Part shown: positions 24,211-33,638 of the stretch, in pieces
Position numbering within the stretch: the first letter of the stretch is position 1
How the letters are laid out: every line of letters starts with the position of its first letter
Source: Bacteroidales bacterium
Lineage (GTDB): Bacteria > Bacteroidota > Bacteroidia > Bacteroidales > P3
Direction of reading: 5' to 3'
Assembly (NCBI GenBank): GCA_016292015.1
Contig: JAEEZY010000027.1
Span: 124,001-188,000 of the forward strand
DNA length: 64,000 nucleotides
The notes under the pieces: model-generated
What the model saw: the letters and a program-made list of their open reading frames with translations, nothing else
Told to the model about the DNA's origin: nothing
The model's database searches: none
Position numbers and translations under genes: made by a program

Positions 24211-26343
24211 TTACTCTTCCTCGCTGGCGGCTTCCTCGTATGCTTTGAGGAGGGCCTGCTGTACGTCGGTCGGGACGAGCTCATAGCTGCTGAAGGTCAT
24301 GGTGAATGTGCCGCGGCCGCTGGTGAGCGAACTCAAAGCGGTGCAGTAGCGATTCATCTCGGCCAACGGAGCTTTGGCGCGCAGGGTGGTATATTTGCCC
24401 TCGGCGTCCATACCCATAACGATGGCACGGCGGCCCTGGAGGTCGGTCATGACACCTCCCTGGCTCTCGCTAGGTACGGTGACGGCCACATCGTAGATAG
24501 GCTCTTTGATCTTGGGGTTAGCCTGTTTGAAAGCCTCGCGGAATGCGGTACGGCCTGCAATCTTGAAGGCGGTCTCGTTCGAGTCAACCGGGTGCATCTT
24601 ACCGTCGTAGATGTTGACGACGATGTCGCGTGCATAGGAACCGGTCAGAGGACCCTGCTCCATCTTCTCCATGATACCCTTGAGGATGGCGGGCATGAAG
24701 CGTGCATCGATGCTACCACCCACGATACAGTTGTTGAAGACCAACTTGCCGCCCCATTCCAGTGGATATTCCTGAGTGTCGCGGATGGGATATTTGGTCT
24801 GGTTGGGCATACCATCGTAGTAAGGCTCGATGAGCATGTGTACCTCTCCGAACTGTCCGCTGCCGCCCGACTGCTTTTTGTGGCGATACATGGCCTCGGC
24901 GCTCTTGGTGATGGTCTCGCGGTAGGGGATGTTGGGGGCGGTGAAGTTGACGGCCAGTTTGTACTGGTTCTCGAAATACCACTTCACGGTGTTGAGGTGC
25001 AGCTCACCCTGGCAACCCAGGATGACCTGACGTAGCTCGCGGCTGTTCTCAAGCGACAGGCTTCGGTCGTAGGTTACAAGGTCTTTCAGAGCAGCGCCTA
25101 CCTTCTCATCGTCGTTGCTGTTGGCAGCCTTCACGGCGACAGTGTAGATAGGAGTCGGGAAGACGATTTCCTCGACGGCGTCGTCGGTGTTCTTGGCGGT
25201 GGTGAGGGTATGGTTGATCTTGACGTCTTTCAACTTGATGGTGCAGACGATATCGCCAGCGCTGGCTTTCTCGACGCGCTGACGGTCCTTGCCGCTGCAC
25301 ACGAGCACCTGGCTGACACGTTCCTTGCTCTGGTTGCAGGCGTTCACCACATCCTGAGCCTCGGCCAGTTCTCCGTCATAGATACGCAAATAGGTGATTT
25401 CACCGAGGTTCTTGTCCTTGGCGCTCTTGAAAGCGAAGGCGACGGTGGGGTTGGCATTGTTGCATTTGAGTTCCTTTCCGGCCTTGGTCTTCTTGACGTT
25501 GGCAACCTCGTTGGGGGCTGGTACGTTCTGGCAGATGAACTCGAGGAGACGTGCGACACCCATATTCTCTTTGGCGGAAGAGCAGAGGATGGGGAACAGG
25601 TCGCGCTTGTCGATGGCGAGCTTGAGGGCTTTGGTGAGTTCCTCGGGAGTGAGGTCACCGTTTTCGAAGTATTTCTCCATCAGAGCGTCGTCGGCAGCAG
25701 CGGCTTCCTCGACGAGTGCCATGCGCATCTCGGCGGCTTTGTCGGCGAAAGCGGCTGGTATGTCCTCCTCGGTAGCTTTGCCGTCCTTGAAGGTGTACAT
25801 CTTGTTCGAAACGATGTCTATTATTTGGTTGAACCCAAGTCCTGCGTTGGTGGGGAACTGTAGCACGGTGCATTTTCCGCCGAAGTAGTCTTTCAGCTGG
25901 TTCACGCTATCGTCGAAGTTGGCTTTTTCAGCGTCGAGGTGGTTTACCACGAACAGCATCGGAGTGTTTAGTTTGGTGGCATAGCGATTGGCAACCTCTG
26001 TTCCAACCTCGACACCGCTCTGTGCGTTTACCACAACAATGGCAGCCTCTACCACGTTGAGAGCGGCGTCCAGTTCACCCTGATAGTCTGCAAAACCAGG
26101 CACATCGAGGATATTGATTTTCTTTCCGCCGAACTCAGTGTACATCAAAGAGGTCTCGACCGAGTACTTGCGGTCAAGCTCTATGTCGCGGTAGTCGCTG
26201 ATGGTATTCTTGCCATCGACGGTTCCGCGGCGATTGATAAGTCCGCCACAGAAGGCCATAGCCTCGGCCATAGTGGTCTTGCCGGATTTGGCACCGCCCA
26301 CGAGGGCGATGTTGCGAATGTCAGAAGTCTGATAGATTTTCAT
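24211..26343 (-). CDS. Elongation factor G-like GTPase
   Basis: A 710-residue translational GTPase with EF-G domain order (G domain, domain II, III, IV, V). G1 is GGAKSGKTT at 16-24 and G3 is DVPGFADY near 80. G4 reads NHLD instead of the canonical NKxD. These features, and the start MKIYQTSDIRNIALVGGAKSG, place it with the EF-G-like paralogues (FusA2-type) rather than the main fusA. Its role is probably specialised or a stress-related ribosome function. It is the last gene after rimP-nusA-infB-tRNA-Arg. Note NHLD, which may alter guanine recognition. Confidence 0.88.
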   Translation of the reverse strand: MKIYQTSDIRNIALVGGAKSGKTTMAEAMAFCGGLINRRGTVDGKNTISDYRDIELDRKYSVETSLMYTEFGGKKINILDVPGFADYQGELDAALNVVEAAIVVVNAQSGVEVGTEVANRYATKLNTPMLFVVNHLDAEKANFDDSVNQLKDYFGGKCTVLQFPTNAGLGFNQIIDIVSNKMYTFKDGKATEEDIPAAFADKAAEMRMALVEEAAAADDALMEKYFENGDLTPEELTKALKLAIDKRDLFPILCSSAKENMGVARLLEFICQNVPAPNEVANVKKTKAGKELKCNNANPTVAFAFKSAKDKNLGEITYLRIYDGELAEAQDVVNACNQSKERVSQVLVCSGKDRQRVEKASAGDIVCTIKLKDVKINHTLTTAKNTDDAVEEIVFPTPIYTVAVKAANSNDDEKVGAALKDLVTYDRSLSLENSRELRQVILGCQGELHLNTVKWYFENQYKLAVNFTAPNIPYRETITKSAEAMYRHKKQSGGSGQFGEVHMLIEPYYDGMPNQTKYPIRDTQEYPLEWGGKLVFNNCIVGGSIDARFMPAILKGIMEKMEQGPLTGSYARDIVVNIYDGKMHPVDSNETAFKIAGRTAFREAFKQANPKIKEPIYDVAVTVPSESQGGVMTDLQGRRAIVMGMDAEGKYTTLRAKAPLAEMNRYCTALSSLTSGRGTFTMTFSSYELVPTDVQQALLKAYEEAASEEE

Positions 26344-26375
26344 TGTGTTTATGTTTTATTTATTTTATTCGTTAG

Positions 26376-26447
26376 TACCTCCTGGGGGAATCGAACCCTC
26401 ATTTAAAGTTTAGGAAACTTCCGTTCTATCCGTTGAACTAAGGAGGC
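26376..26447 (-). tRNA. tRNA-Arg (CCT anticodon)
   Basis: A 72-nt cloverleaf: acceptor GCCTCCT/AGGAGGT (first pair G:U), D stem GTTC/GAAC, anticodon loop TTCCTAA (anticodon CCU), and T loop TTCGATT with one A.C mismatch in the T stem. CCA is not encoded. It lies 9 nt after the infB stop with no promoter element between, so it is probably cut out of the infB transcript. Confidence 0.9.
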
Positions 26448-26456
26448 CTGCAACTC

Positions 26457-29408
26457 TTAGAGTTTGCGTTTTATTTCTATAATCTCGTATCCCTCTACAA
26501 TGTCGCCCACTTTCAGGTCGTTGAAGTTCTCTATGCCGAGACCGCAATCCTGGCCGCTCACCACTTCCTTCACATCGTCCTTGAAACGTTTCAGCGACGA
26601 CAGTTTGCCAGTATATACCACTATGCCGTCGCGTATGATGCGCACGCTGGTGTTGCGGTTGATTTTACCGTCAAGGCACATGCATCCGGCGATGGTTCCG
26701 ACTTTCGATATCTTGAAGGTTTCGCGTATTTCCAGATTGCAGGTGACTTTCTCCTGCGTTTCGGGCGCCAGCATGCCTTCGATAGCGTCTTTCAACTCGT
26801 TGATTGCATCGTAGATAATACTGTACAGGCGTATGTCGATATGCTCGGTTTCGGCCATCTTGCGGGCACCTATCGAGGGTCTCACCTGGAATCCGATGAT
26901 GATGGCATCGGCGGTCATGGCTAGCATTACGTCGTTTTCGGATATCTGACCGACGGCTTTGTGTATGACGTTCACCTGCACCTCTTCATTGCTGAGTTTA
27001 AGCAGCGAGTCGCTCAAGGCTTCCACTGAACCGTCCACATCGCCCTTGACGATGATGTTGAGTTCTTTGAAGTTTCCGAGTGCGCGACGGCGGCCAATCT
27101 CTTCCAGCGTCAGGTGAGTCTGGGTACGTATGCCCTGTTCGCGCTGCAGCTGGGTACGTTTGGCAGCTATATCCTTGGCCTCTTTCTCGTTCTCCATCAC
27201 GTTGAAGGTGTCGCCTGCCTGACAGGCTCCGGTCAAACCGAGCAGCAGCACTGGCTGCGACGGACCGGCCGACATGACCTCTTGGTTGCGTTCGTTGTAC
27301 ATTGCGCGTACGCGTCCGTACGTGGCGCCAGCCACCACGGGGTCGCCTTTGCGTATGGTGCCGTCTTCGACAAGAAGCTTCGCAACATATCCGCGTCCTT
27401 TGTCGAGGGTACTCTCGATAACCGTACCTTTCGCGCGTTTGTTCGGGTTGCCTTTCAGCTCCATGATGTCGGCCTGAAGGATAACCTTCTCAAGCAGTTC
27501 TTCCACTCCGATGCCTTTCTTGGCGCTGATGTCCTGGCTCTGGTATTTGCCTCCCCATTCCTCCACCAGGAGGTTCATATTGGCTAGTTCGGTCTTGATT
27601 CGGTCGGGGTCTGCGCCGGGCTTGTCTATTTTGTTTATCGCGAAGACGATAGGTACGCCCGCCGACTGTGCGTGGTTTATGGCCTCAACGGTCTGTGGCA
27701 TTATCTTGTCGTCGGCGGCTATGACGATAATGGCTATGTCTGTCATCTTGGCACCTCGGGCTCTCATAGCGGTGAAGGCTTCGTGACCGGGAGTGTCAAG
27801 GAACGTTATCTTTCTGCCGTCGGCGGTCTGCACCTCGTATGCACCGATGTGCTGTGTTATTCCACCGGCCTCGCCTGCTATCACGTTGGTCTTGCGTATG
27901 TAGTCAAGCAGTGAGGTCTTTCCGTGGTCAACGTGTCCCATCACTGTGATGATGGGGTTGCGCACTACGAGGTCTTCTGGTTTGTCTTCCTCTTCAATTT
28001 TGTTTATGGTGTTCACCACGTCCTCAGATGCGAAGCTTATCTCGAATCCGAATTCGTCGGCAATGAGTTTGATGGTCTCGGCATCCAGACGTTGGTTGAT
28101 GCTCACAAATATGCCCACCGACATACAGGTTGCTATAATCTTGGTGACAGGCACATTCATCATGGTGGCCAGCTCGTTGGCTGTGACAAACTCAGTCACC
28201 TGCAACACTTTCTGGCTCTCCATCTCGTGCAGCATCTCCTCCTCCATCTGGGCATGCACCTTCTGACGTTTCTCGCGGTTGTGCTTCGAGGTCTGCGACT
28301 TGCCTTTGCTTCCCAATCGTGCAAGCGTATCGCGTATCTGCTTCTCTATCTCGTTCTCATCTATTTCAACCTTCTTTTTGTCGGCCCCTTTCTTCTTGTT
28401 CTGCTTCTCGCTTTTCTTGTCCTTGTTAGGCTGTCCTTTCTTGGCTTCCGATGCGGCTATCGATGCGGCCACTCCGTTGCTGTCCACCTTCACCCCATCC
28501 TTGCGTATGCGTTTGCGGCGTTTCCTCTCTCCTTCGGGACGAGATTTCTCTATCTGTGAAAGGTCTATCTTGTCCAGAACCTTTGGACCTTCCAGTTTTT
28601 GGTATTCGGTGGGTATGAATTCCACCTTCTTTTCCTCTTTCTCGGGTGCTGGAGTTGGTTGAGGCTCGGGTGTAGGCTCTGCCTGCACTTTTGGCTTGGC
28701 TTCCGACTCTTTCTTCTGGTTCTTGCCGCTCTCTTTGGACTGAGACTCGTTCTTGGCCCCTTTGGGCTCTTTTGACGACTTGCCCTTCTTGCTCTTCTTC
28801 GCCGGATACGACGAGGGGATGGAGTCAAGGTCTATCTTGTCCAGTATCTTCAGCCCTATGTGATTTTCTTCCGCCTTGGCTTCAGCTTTCTTTTCCGTTT
28901 TGCTCTTGGGCTCTATGGCAGGCTTCTCATCCTCTTTTCCCTCCTTCTCTTCTTTTTCTTTTTTCTCTTCCTTTTTCTCTACTTCTTTTTTTGTTGCTTT
29001 GGCCTTTGGCTGCTCTTCCGCTTTCTCTTCGCTCTTTTCCGGCTCGGCCTTCTTGCTGCGTTTTGCGGTTTTCTCCGCTGCCGGGGCTGCAGAGTCTTCC
29101 TTCTCGAAGACGTTCTTTATGATGACCACCTCTTCCGTAGCCTCTTTGCCCTTGTTCGGCTCGTCGGCCGCTATCGACACAGATTCTCCGTTCACAGGCA
29201 TCTCTATCTTCTCTGCCTGTTCGCGCACTTCACGCTCTGTCTGGAATTTTGCAGCCACAAGCTCGTATTGTTCGGGTGTGAGGCGCACGTTCGGGTTCAG
29301 GTCAACCTTCTGGCCTTTGGTGTCCAGAAACTCTACGAGAGTCTGAATGCTCACGTTAAGTTCTTTCGCTGCTTTGCTGAGTCTTATGTTTTTCGGTTCT
29401 TCTGCCAT
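26457..29408 (-). CDS. infB: Translation initiation factor IF-2
   Basis: A 983-residue GTPase that places initiator tRNA on the 30S subunit. Residues 1-60 hold the IF2_N motif ([19 protein letters not shown]). About 100-400 is a long Lys/Glu/Pro-rich linker typical of Bacteroidota. The G domain begins with GHVDHGKTS at 491, followed by DTPGHEAFT and NKIDKP. Domains II to IV complete the protein. The linker DNA is repetitive in GAA/AAG. It sits downstream of nusA as in most bacteria, 60 bp apart. Confidence 0.97.
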   Translation of the reverse strand: MAEEPKNIRLSKAAKELNVSIQTLVEFLDTKGQKVDLNPNVRLTPEQYELVAAKFQTEREVREQAEKIEMPVNGESVSIAADEPNKGKEATEEVVIIKNVFEKEDSAAPAAEKTAKRSKKAEPEKSEEKAEEQPKAKATKKEVEKKEEKKEKEEKEGKEDEKPAIEPKSKTEKKAEAKAEENHIGLKILDKIDLDSIPSSYPAKKSKKGKSSKEPKGAKNESQSKESGKNQKKESEAKPKVQAEPTPEPQPTPAPEKEEKKVEFIPTEYQKLEGPKVLDKIDLSQIEKSRPEGERKRRKRIRKDGVKVDSNGVAASIAASEAKKGQPNKDKKSEKQNKKKGADKKKVEIDENEIEKQIRDTLARLGSKGKSQTSKHNREKRQKVHAQMEEEMLHEMESQKVLQVTEFVTANELATMMNVPVTKIIATCMSVGIFVSINQRLDAETIKLIADEFGFEISFASEDVVNTINKIEEEDKPEDLVVRNPIITVMGHVDHGKTSLLDYIRKTNVIAGEAGGITQHIGAYEVQTADGRKITFLDTPGHEAFTAMRARGAKMTDIAIIVIAADDKIMPQTVEAINHAQSAGVPIVFAINKIDKPGADPDRIKTELANMNLLVEEWGGKYQSQDISAKKGIGVEELLEKVILQADIMELKGNPNKRAKGTVIESTLDKGRGYVAKLLVEDGTIRKGDPVVAGATYGRVRAMYNERNQEVMSAGPSQPVLLLGLTGACQAGDTFNVMENEKEAKDIAAKRTQLQREQGIRTQTHLTLEEIGRRRALGNFKELNIIVKGDVDGSVEALSDSLLKLSNEEVQVNVIHKAVGQISENDVMLAMTADAIIIGFQVRPSIGARKMAETEHIDIRLYSIIYDAINELKDAIEGMLAPETQEKVTCNLEIRETFKISKVGTIAGCMCLDGKINRNTSVRIIRDGIVVYTGKLSSLKRFKDDVKEVVSGQDCGLGIENFNDLKVGDIVEGYEIIEIKRKL

Positions 29409-29468
29409 TAGGAAGTTGAATGGTTAATCAAGGTTTAAAAGTATATCTAAATGACCGCTGCCTGTCTG

Positions 29469-30707
29469 CTACTCTTCAAATTCTGCGCGCAACACGCTGA
29501 GTACATGGTCTATCGTCTCTTCCTCCAGGTCCGTACGTTTCAGCAGGTCTTCTTTCGAGATGTTCAGCACGCTCTTTGCTGTGTCGCATCCGATGCCCAC
29601 CAGCACGTCGATGATCCACTGGTCGATTTCGTCGTTGAATTCTTGCAGGTCTACGTCGTCATAGTCTTCGGCGGCATCCCTGTAAACCTCTATATCGTAT
29701 CCCACCAGTTTGCTGGCCAGCTTGATGTTGTGGCCGCCCTTGCCGATGGCGAGCGACACCTGGTCGGGTTCCATGAACACTTTCGCCTTCTTGTTTTCTT
29801 CGTCTATCTTGATGTTCGACACTCTTGCAGGGCTGAGTGCTCTCTGTATCATGATGTCCGTCCTCGGCGTGTAGTTCAGCACGTCGATGCTCTCGTTGTG
29901 CAGCTCGCGCACAATGCCGTGTATTCGGCTGCCCTTCACACCCACGCAGCTTCCCACCGGGTCTATTCTGTCGTCATAGCTCTCCACCGCTATCTTGGCT
30001 CTTTCTCCGGGCACACGCACTATGTTCTTTATCGTTATCAGTCCGTCATATATCTCCGGTACCTCGGCCTCCATAAGTCTTTCGAGGAATATCGGCGACG
30101 TTCTTGAAAGCACAATCACGGGGGCGTTGTTCCGCATCTCCACCTTCAGCACCACAGCCCTCACCGTGTCGCCCTTGTGGTAGTGGTCAGACGGTATCTG
30201 TTCGCTCTTCGGCAGCACCAGCTCTATCTTGTCCTCGTCAAGCACGATGATTTCCTTGTTCCACGGCTGATACACCTCGCCCACGATTACCTCGCCCACT
30301 TTCTCCTTGTATTTCTGGAACACCAGCGACTTCTCGTAGTCCTGCACCTTTGACACCAGGTTCTGCCTGATGGTCAGTATCTCTCTTCGTCCGAACTCGC
30401 TCATGTATATCGGCTCCGACACCTCCTCGCCCACTTCGAAGTCGCTCTCTATCTTCACTGCCTCGCTGTAGGCTATCTCTCTCTTCGGGTCTTTCAGCTC
30501 GTCGTCTTCGACAATCAAGCGGTTGCGGAATATTTCAAGCTCTCCTTTGTCGATGTTCACGATGATGTTGAAGTTGTCGTCTGTTCCGTAACGCTTCGCC
30601 AGCGCCGCTCTAAACACCTCCTCCAGTATGCGCATCAGGCGTTCCCTGTCGATGCTTTTGAACTCTTTGAATTCGGAAAACGATTCTATCAGATCTTGCG
30701 TCTTCAT
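29469..30707 (-). CDS. nusA: Transcription termination/antitermination factor NusA
   Basis: 412 residues: an N-terminal RNA-polymerase-binding domain (1-130), an S1 domain (about 135-200), two KH domains (about 230-345, with IGKGGHNIKLASKLVGYDIEV), and a short acidic C-terminal helical region. There is no second AR repeat as in E. coli, in line with other Bacteroidota. Start ATG at 30707, 26 bp after rimP. Confidence 0.96.
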   Translation of the reverse strand: MKTQDLIESFSEFKEFKSIDRERLMRILEEVFRAALAKRYGTDDNFNIIVNIDKGELEIFRNRLIVEDDELKDPKREIAYSEAVKIESDFEVGEEVSEPIYMSEFGRREILTIRQNLVSKVQDYEKSLVFQKYKEKVGEVIVGEVYQPWNKEIIVLDEDKIELVLPKSEQIPSDHYHKGDTVRAVVLKVEMRNNAPVIVLSRTSPIFLERLMEAEVPEIYDGLITIKNIVRVPGERAKIAVESYDDRIDPVGSCVGVKGSRIHGIVRELHNESIDVLNYTPRTDIMIQRALSPARVSNIKIDEENKKAKVFMEPDQVSLAIGKGGHNIKLASKLVGYDIEVYRDAAEDYDDVDLQEFNDEIDQWIIDVLVGIGCDTAKSVLNISKEDLLKRTDLEEETIDHVLSVLRAEFEE

Positions 30708-30733
30708 CTTGTTTATCTTGTAATTGTTTATAT

Positions 30734-31174
30734 TCAGAATTTTATGACTACTTTAGCCGTTTTTATATCGCTGTATTTGTATTTCAGCTCTTCGCCTGCC
30801 TGCTTTTTTGAGCCTCTCGTCTTCAGTGTTATCCCGTCCTCGTCGGCTTCGGTCAGCACCCCGTCGGTCTTCTCCCCCTCGTTCGTCGTCACTGTCAGTT
30901 CTCTCCCCACATGCCGTCTGTACTGCCTCGGCATCTTCAGCGGCGAGTCGGCTCCAGCCGACGACACGTTCAGTTCAAAGTCCTCCTCGTCTCGGTTCAG
31001 GCTGTTCTCCACCGTCCGGCTCAACCCTATGCAGTCGTCTATCGTCACTCCGTTGTCGCCGTCGATGTCGATGAATATCCGGTTGTCCGGCGTTATCTTC
31101 ATGCCGACCAGGAACAGCGGGCCTCCCTCGAGGGTTTTCTTCACCAGCTCCATCACTTTCAGTTTGTCTATCAT
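30734..31174 (-). CDS. rimP: Ribosome maturation factor RimP
   Basis: A 146-residue protein needed for 30S maturation. The N-terminal alpha/beta domain has ITPDNRIFIDIDGDNGVTIDDC, and the C-terminal SH3-like domain follows SSAGADSPLKMPRQYRRHVGRELTV. ATG 31174 is preferred over the TTG at 31189. It is the first gene of the operon, after the promoter at 31228-31235. Confidence 0.95.
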   Translation of the reverse strand: MIDKLKVMELVKKTLEGGPLFLVGMKITPDNRIFIDIDGDNGVTIDDCIGLSRTVENSLNRDEEDFELNVSSAGADSPLKMPRQYRRHVGRELTVTTNEGEKTDGVLTEADEDGITLKTRGSKKQAGEELKYKYSDIKTAKVVIKF

Positions 31175-31227
31175 ATCGCTTATATACAAAAGTTAAGGGG
31201 ACCGATGTCCCCTCTCGAAATTCGCTG

Positions 31228-31235
31228 CAAAAGTA
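31228..31235 (-). promoter_or_regulatory. Promoter of rimP-nusA-infB
   Basis: TACTTTTG on the minus strand, 54 nt before the rimP ATG. Confidence 0.6.
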
Positions 31236-31331
31236 CTGATATTTTTTATATTACACAAAAAAATCTTTAACGATAGATGCCTCTTTGCCTAATGGGTGTT
31301 TGTAACGAGCGGTAATACAATAAGATAAAAA

Positions 31332-31365
31332 ACAATCCCCAAGCTTCTGATGGCATGGGGATTGT
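31332..31365 (-). terminator. Terminator of the P-domain surface protein gene
   Basis: 10-bp stem ACAATCCCCA with complement TGGGGATTGT. Read on the minus strand it is followed by TTTTTTATC. Confidence 0.8.
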
Positions 31366-31443
31366 CGCAATAATTCACCAAATACTCTTACCTTATGAAA
31401 ACATTGAATCGAATTTCTTTCGCTCGTTTATTTCTCTTGCGTC

Positions 31444-32868
31444 CTATTTGCCGCAGTTGGGTGCCAGCTCTATCGACCAGCCGAAGAACCAGCCGTTGTC
31501 TATAGCCCAATTGTCCTCAATCTTTATCGTCCAAGTGCCGTTGAGCGGGCATCCCTCCAGGCCTTGAAAGTCTTGTTCGGGCCTGTAGTAGTCGGTCTTC
31601 TGCTCCTTATTGCTGGGGTGCTTTGTCTCGAAGGTCTTGGTGCCAGCCGTGCTGCCGTTGCCGTAGAAGGGCTCCTCTATATCTTCGAAGGTGAAGGTCA
31701 CCTCGTCGGTGTAGGCGTCGCTGCTGAAATAGTGCTCTCCAGTGGTGTTTGTGTTGGCGGGTTGACCGTCCACCAGCAGGTAGTCGGCATTGCGGCTGAA
31801 GCAGTAGTCAAGCCCCACGCCGTACATATTGGCCAGCGGGTCGCATATGTTGTTCGAGCCGCTGGTTGACAATGCGTCAAATTCATTGTGGTCATTTCCG
31901 CCGTAGGGGTATCCAATCAAGATTCCGCCACCTTCATAGATGCTTTTAAGAATTGAGGTCTGGCCGTTGGGACAAATCAGTTCGATAGTATGGTCGCCCA
32001 GAAACGAGTGCTCGTAGTTGAGGCATAGCGAGGCGATCTCGTCTGCCGATTGTATGGTCATCCCCTCAGGGAATCCCGTAACTTCCAGAGTTGCGTTGAC
32101 GGCTAAGATGCCACAGTATGGACCATCTGGCAGGAACACACGCTGGTTGGTCGAGAACGCCTTGGGGGCGCAGTCGGTCGTTGCCGATGTGTTGAACACC
32201 AGCGTTATTGTCTCGCCCGTCAGCTGGGTTCTCAGCACCGAGTTGCTCTTCACGAGCGTGCCGTTCCTCGAGTCGGTGGCGGAAAACTGCATCATATCGC
32301 CCAGCGAGAACGACTTGGTGTCTTTCCTTGCCGAGCTGTTGCGCATCTCGCCGGTTCGGGCCACATTGATATTCGCCTTGCCGCCGCTCTGCGTGTTCAC
32401 CATCTTCGTCACGTAGTTTCTCGAGGGCGTCTGCACCTGCAGGTAGCTCATGCCCGTCGTCGGCACCTCTATCGCCAGGCGGTACTCGCCTGCCTCCATA
32501 TACATGCTCTCTTCGTACTCCACAGCTCCGTTCACCCTCACCAGGCGCATCGTCACCTGGCCCGCCTGATCGAGCCGCAGCATCGACTCCGTCTGCCCTT
32601 GGAACGGGTTGGGGTAGTTGGGCGTAAGTCCTGCTGCGATGCCTTCCACATCAGCGATTCCCTCGGTGATGCTGCCGGCTTCGATGGTGAGTACTGTGTC
32701 GGGATATGTGAGCGTGTGCTCCCATGAGTTGAACAGGTCGGCAATCCTCACCGTCTGGAAGGGGTGGTAGTTGCCGTTTGCGTCAGCCGCCGTGAAGCGC
32801 AGCTGCACCTCCTGTGCCATCGCCGTCAAGGCGACCATCGTTGTCAAAAAAAGTACAAGTTTTTTCAT
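31444..32868 (-). CDS. Secreted protein with N-terminal T9SS-like domain and C-terminal P domain
   Basis: 474 residues with a signal peptide ending AMAQ (1-19). A beta-rich domain (about 20-80) ends near DTVLTIEAGSI. Then comes a module resembling a T9SS type A sorting domain: YPNPF at 85-89, with MRLVRVNGAVEYEE and GMSYLQVQT. It sits in the N-terminal half rather than at the end. The C-terminus (about 330-474) is a proprotein-convertase P domain (GTWTIKIEDNWAIDNGWFFGWSIEL). No protease domain is present. The same N-terminal layout is seen in the protein at 40481-42001. It is divergent from 33639 across an inverted-repeat segment, with a proximal promoter at 32905-32912. Confidence 0.82.
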   Translation of the reverse strand: MKKLVLFLTTMVALTAMAQEVQLRFTAADANGNYHPFQTVRIADLFNSWEHTLTYPDTVLTIEAGSITEGIADVEGIAAGLTPNYPNPFQGQTESMLRLDQAGQVTMRLVRVNGAVEYEESMYMEAGEYRLAIEVPTTGMSYLQVQTPSRNYVTKMVNTQSGGKANINVARTGEMRNSSARKDTKSFSLGDMMQFSATDSRNGTLVKSNSVLRTQLTGETITLVFNTSATTDCAPKAFSTNQRVFLPDGPYCGILAVNATLEVTGFPEGMTIQSADEIASLCLNYEHSFLGDHTIELICPNGQTSILKSIYEGGGILIGYPYGGNDHNEFDALSTSGSNNICDPLANMYGVGLDYCFSRNADYLLVDGQPANTNTTGEHYFSSDAYTDEVTFTFEDIEEPFYGNGSTAGTKTFETKHPSNKEQKTDYYRPEQDFQGLEGCPLNGTWTIKIEDNWAIDNGWFFGWSIELAPNCGK

Positions 32869-32904
32869 GACATTTTGTATTTAATGGTTAATGATTTCTC
32901 GCCT

Positions 32905-32912
32905 GCGAAGTT
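32905..32912 (-). promoter_or_regulatory. Proximal promoter of the P-domain gene
   Basis: TAACTTCG on the minus strand, a one-base variant of TAnnTTTG, 37 nt before the ATG and outside the inverted repeat. Confidence 0.45.
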
Positions 32913-33191
32913 ACACATTTTTTCGCAAGCTTCTGCATAATTAGTTGCACAAAATCTCCAAAACCGTGAGGCAACATGATATTTTTTTTTCAATTTGCCC
33001 TAAAACCGACGCTATTGAACAGCTGCCAAACGCCCATCCAGAGGCACTTGTTGTACAAGAGGCACTATTATTTCCAGAATCTCTGTATTTTCAGAATTTC
33101 CAGAACTCATAGATCCTTTTCGCAACCTTTCGCCTTTTTTCGGAAAGGTGAAAAAAGTTGATTATTTTTAACATTTTTGACGCTTTTTCGC

Positions 33192-33223
33192 TTGCTTTTA
33201 TTGGAATAAGTTTCTTATCTTTG
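33192..33223 (+). promoter_or_regulatory. Promoter inside the inverted-repeat segment
   Basis: TTG (33192-33194) and TATCTTTG (33216-33223) at 21-bp spacing. In the present orientation it reads toward the gene at 33639; in the opposite orientation it would read toward the gene at 32868. Confidence 0.6.
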
Positions 33224-33242
33224 TAGTGTCGAAAGAAAAAAT

Positions 33243-33353
33243 ATGCTTCCACGCAAGGTTATATATTTCAGTCGGTTGAGCTGTATTCGTATCATACAGC
33301 CTGCCGCATCGGCAAAAAACGCCACATTTCAACACTCTGAAATACAGCGTTAG
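33243..33353 (+). CDS. Short ORF, 36 aa, inside the inverted-repeat segment
   Basis: ATG 33243 to TAG 33353, beginning MLPRKVIYFS, right after the internal promoter. It may be a leader peptide or chance. No family recognised. Confidence 0.2.
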   Translation: MLPRKVIYFSRLSCIRIIQPAASAKNATFQHSEIQR

Positions 33354-33611
33354 ACTTTCTTCCCCTCCGTATTACTCTTGTATTACTGACGTATTGCACC
33401 CGAATACAACCAGTATCCCCTCCGTTGTACCTAGCATCTACCTCCCAGTATCCTTGCATCTCCCTTCGAGGTTCCAAGTTGTGAGCTAGGTGCTGTTGAC
33501 CATCTGGGTTTTCGATTGCAAAATTTTGCGAAAAAAAGCAACTGCCAGACGGTTTTGGAGATTTTGTGCAACTAATTATATAGAAGCCATATTTTGTAAC
33601 GTCTTTTTTCG

Positions 33612-33619
33612 TACCTTTG
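33612..33619 (+). promoter_or_regulatory. Proximal promoter of the 390-aa T9SS protein
   Basis: TACCTTTG 20 nt before the ATG, outside the inverted repeat, with a TTTTG at about 33592-33596. Confidence 0.6.
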
Positions 33620-33638
33620 CAACATAAAATTCAATATT

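Larger units (their letters stand above)
32938..33578. repeat. Inverted-repeat-bounded segment, candidate invertible element
   Basis: The 30 bp at 32938-32967 (starting TAATTAGTTGCAC) are exactly repeated, inverted, at 33549-33578 (ending GTGCAACTAATTA). Outside them, 7 of 9 further positions also match (GCTTCT at 32929-32934, AGAAGC at 33582-33587). The enclosed 581 bp hold no long gene. They hold a plus-strand promoter (33192-33223), a short frame (33243-33353) and a hairpin at 33125-33149. It lies between two divergent surface-protein genes. The layout fits a phase-variable inverton or a MITE-like element. No recombinase or transposase is in the window. Confidence 0.75.

Noticed and set aside
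32938-33578. Insertion sequence
   Set aside because: Although it has perfect terminal inverted repeats, it has no transposase frame and no visible target-site duplication; an inverton or a MITE-like element remains.
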